This document shows positions 60,966 through 64,000 of a DNA stretch of 64,000 nucleotides, in pieces. The notes below the pieces were generated by a model, which worked only from the letters and a program-made list of their open reading frames with translations, was not told the DNA's origin and did no database searches. Origin of the DNA: Pedobacter sp. PLR (GTDB lineage Bacteria > Bacteroidota > Bacteroidia > Sphingobacteriales > Sphingobacteriaceae); contig NZ_JAPIVQ010000008.1 in the NCBI RefSeq assembly GCF_026239675.1, positions 218,131-282,130 on the forward strand, read 5' to 3'. Within the stretch, counting starts at the first letter, position 1, and every line of letters begins with the position of its first letter. The translations under genes were made by a program, and so were the position numbers.

Positions 60966-63731
60966 ATGAAACTCTCAAACCTCTATCCCCATCAGCAACA
61001 GGCCATAACTATTGTATTACAACAAATTAAAGAAGGGAACAAACGCATTTCAATAGCGATGCCAACCGGATCTGGAAAAACAGTTGTAAGCGGTTGTATT
61101 GTTAATGAGTGTTTAAACTCCGATGCAATTGATAAGACAGCACACATATTGTTAGTTACAATAAATAAGGAGATTCAACTTACTGTGTCGGAATCATTAA
61201 AACAATACGTAGGTTTAGAAATTAACACACATATCAAGTCAGAGGACAAGTCATTTAGAAGAGTCACTGTACTTTCATTGTTGACATTAACAAAACAGCA
61301 GACCATGGCTGAATTGGAGACTGTCGAGAAAAAAATTGGGTTAATATTATTCATTGGAGGCGACTTATCTACGGCCACTCTTAATGATTTACTAGATCTG
61401 TATCCTGAAGCCATTCAGCTTGCTATCACTGACAGACCACAAACGGATGAAAGATTTGGTAAGCCTGTATCAATTTATACCTTAAGGAATGCAATCGAAG
61501 ATGCATTCCTTTTCACGCCTTACAAAGTCACTCATCTCACCCCTTTGTCAGAAGAATTACGTGAAGAACTCAGTAATACAAATCCCGAGATATCAGAAAA
61601 AAAGATTGTTTCTTCCCGGATCTACATAGAAGCGGCGGCAGTTCTATTATTAGCCAAGATAAATCAGGACAAGACAATCATTTACTGCCCGACTATAAAT
61701 TTTGCTAAAAATCTTGCTGAAATACTGAATAATCAGATTGGCAATGGAACACATGCAGTAGCAATACATAATGGTATGGCAAATGACATTCGCAAGAATG
61801 TAATAAGCTCTTACAAAGAGCACACAGATGAGCCTTTCATTCTATGCATGGTATCTACAAATGTTACAGGAATCGATCTAGGTTGTACGAGATCTGTAGC
61901 CATTTTTCGAAAAACAGATAGTATTAATTTACTTCAGAATATGTTAACTCCCTGTTTAAGAACATACCCTGGGAAGATCGAATTAAACATATTGGATTTT
62001 ATGGGTATGGAAAACCTATTCGATCTACTTGCTGAAGAAGAAGTAACTCCAGAAATACCTCCAATACCGATTTCTCCCACAGAAAAGTATTTCAAAAAGA
62101 CCAATGTCTCTTTTCGCGACAAGAAGGATATTGAAGGGGTGCTTGGTGTAAATGATCTAGCTGAAGAACTTGCAGGAATTATCAATATGATGCCTCCAGA
62201 ACAGGGCTCAATGATCGGAATATTCGGGAAATGGGGACGTGGAAAAACTTTTTTAATGGAACAAACCTGGACTAAACTTGCCAGGAACGACAAATTCATC
62301 AAAGTCGATTTCCATGCCTGGAAGTATCAAGATACACCTGCTACATGGGCTTACCTATATGAATGCATATCAGAAGTATATCTTAAACCAAAATACGATT
62401 GCTGGATTTCCACTTGGTGGGTTCAAGCAACAAGATTAATTAAACTAAACTTCAAAAGAAAAAGGTTATGGCCAATCCTTAAACTTTTAGCAATAATTTT
62501 TGCTGCTATATTGTGTTTTATATTGGGTAAAGAGCTTTTTAGCTTTATTGATGGCAAATTAAGATCAACATTTAATTTCTTCGGGGTTGCATTTATGAGT
62601 TCAACAACAGCATATGCACTCTATGTAACAATAAAGAAGGAATACAGCTCAAAGGCAAAAGATCTTTTTTTGAAATATACGACGAAACATTCTTACAAAG
62701 AGCACCTTGGTTTACAAGCTGAGATACAAAAAGAAACACTAATCTTGTTAAAAACATGGATTACAAAAAAAAATGTAAGGAATAAAAAAATAATTCTTTT
62801 TGTGGAGGATATTGATCGATGTAATGAATCCAAAATCATACAGATTATAGATTCTCTGCGTGTATTACTTGAAGATCCTGAGATTGCTGAAAGGCTAATC
62901 GTAGTCGCTGCAGTCGATGAAAGAATCCTGAAACTGGCCATTAAAATGAAGTACCATTCGTTGATTGGGCTCGATAAAAAAGAAGAAGAACATGCAAAGG
63001 CCTTAAGTAAAGTCACAGATGAATACATTGACAAGCTTTTTATTGCTGGGCTAAAACTCGGTGATTTGTCTACTTATGATTCTGATGAGTTCTTAATTGC
63101 TCTAACGCAGCCTGACCGCGAAAAGTTAGAAGTATCTGAATTAAATGAATTGCTAAGTCAGGAAACCAGACAAATCCATTCAAGACAGAGCCAACTAATT
63201 CAAGATGCTCTATTGGACTATCAAATTGAGCAATCTCAAATGCAAGATGACTATATAGATTATGAAGAGCCTGATTTTGCAACTGAATATTTGGAAAACT
63301 CCATATCCTTAGAAGAAACCGCTGTCATTCAAAACGAAGGTTCCACAGCTATCACGGATCCCATTAAAAGTTTAGCTAATGACGAAATCGATATTTTAAG
63401 GATTGCCATAACTAAATATCATGGAGCTACACCAAGGCAAATCAGGATTTTTTATTATCGCTACCTAATTGCAAAAAATCTGCTAATCAGACACTATAAA
63501 ACTTTAAAGAGGACTAACGTATGGCAAAGCAAAGCCAATTGCAAAATATTGGCAACGCTAATTGTCATGTATACGTTAAATGAGGAAGACGACTTATTGA
63601 AGAAGCATTTAGACACAGCATTAAAAGGCACAAATGAATACCAGTCTATACAACTAATGTCAGAAACAATGGTTAGTGGTTTTGATTATAAAGAGTTGCT
63701 TAAAGTATTGACTGTAGTAATTGCTTATTAA
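60966..63731 (+). CDS. Degenerate SF2 helicase fused to a membrane KAP-family P-loop NTPase
   Basis: 921 aa. Residues 1-350 are an SF2/Res-type helicase: Walker A AMPTGSGKT (31-39), motif IV-like TIIYCPT, and motif V VSTNVTGIDLG. The DEAH box reads GGDL (131-134), motif III TDRP (155-158), and motif VI NMLTPCLR, so unwinding is doubtful. Residues 390-920 are a KAP NTPase: GIFGKWGRGKTF (Walker A, K427), VDFHAWKYQDT, two transmembrane helices (502-520 and 535-556), and Walker B LFVEDIDRCN (611-620). KAP proteins include the phage-exclusion protein PifA. It is the centre of the repeat-bounded cassette; a defence role is inferred. Confidence 0.82.
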   Translation: MKLSNLYPHQQQAITIVLQQIKEGNKRISIAMPTGSGKTVVSGCIVNECLNSDAIDKTAHILLVTINKEIQLTVSESLKQYVGLEINTHIKSEDKSFRRVTVLSLLTLTKQQTMAELETVEKKIGLILFIGGDLSTATLNDLLDLYPEAIQLAITDRPQTDERFGKPVSIYTLRNAIEDAFLFTPYKVTHLTPLSEELREELSNTNPEISEKKIVSSRIYIEAAAVLLLAKINQDKTIIYCPTINFAKNLAEILNNQIGNGTHAVAIHNGMANDIRKNVISSYKEHTDEPFILCMVSTNVTGIDLGCTRSVAIFRKTDSINLLQNMLTPCLRTYPGKIELNILDFMGMENLFDLLAEEEVTPEIPPIPISPTEKYFKKTNVSFRDKKDIEGVLGVNDLAEELAGIINMMPPEQGSMIGIFGKWGRGKTFLMEQTWTKLARNDKFIKVDFHAWKYQDTPATWAYLYECISEVYLKPKYDCWISTWWVQATRLIKLNFKRKRLWPILKLLAIIFAAILCFILGKELFSFIDGKLRSTFNFFGVAFMSSTTAYALYVTIKKEYSSKAKDLFLKYTTKHSYKEHLGLQAEIQKETLILLKTWITKKNVRNKKIILFVEDIDRCNESKIIQIIDSLRVLLEDPEIAERLIVVAAVDERILKLAIKMKYHSLIGLDKKEEEHAKALSKVTDEYIDKLFIAGLKLGDLSTYDSDEFLIALTQPDREKLEVSELNELLSQETRQIHSRQSQLIQDALLDYQIEQSQMQDDYIDYEEPDFATEYLENSISLEETAVIQNEGSTAITDPIKSLANDEIDILRIAITKYHGATPRQIRIFYYRYLIAKNLLIRHYKTLKRTNVWQSKANCKILATLIVMYTLNEEDDLLKKHLDTALKGTNEYQSIQLMSETMVSGFDYKELLKVLTVVIAY

Positions 63732-63925
63732 AAAAAGTGAAGGCCATACAGACAGTGTACTAATTCAATATAAAGTCATCTCGAATTCCCAATAATTAAA
63801 ATTAAATCTGTAAATTAGTGTCATAGCATTTGCAGCTATAAAAGAAATTAAGATCGGTGAGTTGGTGAAATGTACACGCAAACCTGTGAAATTCAAGATC
63901 CCAGAGTGGTAATACAGATTCCTTG

Positions 63926-64000
63926 GGTATGTAAAATAAACTGTGTCAAGGCGGTGATTCATTAGAGTTACTGCCTTGTTCATTTTAGTTCAAATCTAAT
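63926..64000 (-). repeat. Terminal inverted repeat, right copy (75 bp, continues past window edge)
   Basis: Reverse complement of 58928-59002 with 72 of 75 bases equal; two differences are in the outer stretch and one in the hairpin arm (CAAGGCAGT). Identity runs to the last base of the window, so the full repeat may be longer. The 194 nt between the KAP stop and this repeat hold no gene. Confidence 0.92.

Noticed and set aside
1..64000. CRISPR arrays, rRNA, complete tRNA genes
   Set aside because: No regularly spaced repeat units, rRNA stretches or full tRNA cloverleaf were seen when reading both strands by eye.

Overview
The window comes from a chromosome of the Bacteroidetes (Bacteroidota), most like the Sphingobacteriaceae (Pedobacter-type). 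The evidence is Bacteroidetes promoters (TTTG, about 20 nt, then TAnnTTTG), a SusC/SusD locus driven by an ECF sigma/FecR pair, DUF6266, an LptD-type outer-membrane protein and serC-serA-DUF1015 linkage. No rRNA, complete tRNA, CRISPR array or intact transposase gene was seen.

Layout. 0-6.5 kb: the end of a TSUP permease, a lipocalin-like lipoprotein, then methionine genes. A SAM-I riboswitch (about 2497-2608) leads directly into an unlisted 27-codon Cys/Met-rich leader ORF (2616-2699), followed by metY, metX and homoserine dehydrogenase. 6.6-31.6 kb is housekeeping: 2-oxo acid dehydrogenase E2, cinA, lptD diverging from two amidases and an MCE lipid-transport protein, a sugar porter with a mannose-6-phosphate isomerase-like protein, rnz, a STAS protein, purC, phoH, a SAM hydroxide adenosyltransferase-like protein, serC-serA-DUF1015, rpe, pnp, rpsO, a thioesterase and hsp20. 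31.8-34 kb is a GH29 alpha-L-fucosidase.

34.2-44.2 kb is accessory. It holds a phage-type lysis set (holin-like, CHAP-like endolysin, candidate unimolecular spanin) behind a DUF6266 gene, small HTH regulators in AT-rich DNA with striking palindromes, an ice-binding (DUF3494) lipoprotein with its own promoter, a Crp-like regulator with an NAD-dependent epimerase, and an overlapping XRE - ImmA/IrrE protease - PIN-like triad.

44.2-57.1 kb is one nutrient-uptake locus: tail-specific protease, ECF sigma and FecR, then a TlpA-like thioredoxin, SusC, SusD, a metallohydrolase-like lipoprotein and a two-thioredoxin-domain protein. Two copies of an ECF-like promoter motif (TTCACCC + T5, then CGCCT) sit before the protease and before the TlpA-SusC operon.

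57.3-64 kb looks like a defence/mobile island. It has an overlapping HNH nuclease-HIT hydrolase pair, then a 4.9-kb cassette bounded by 75-bp inverted repeats (72/75 identical; the right copy runs to the last base of the window). The cassette carries an unknown two-gene unit and a 921-aa protein that fuses a degenerate SF2 helicase to a membrane-spanning KAP NTPase. That protein and its cassette are the best candidate for an undescribed system. The riboswitch-plus-leader-peptide arrangement is the best regulatory candidate.
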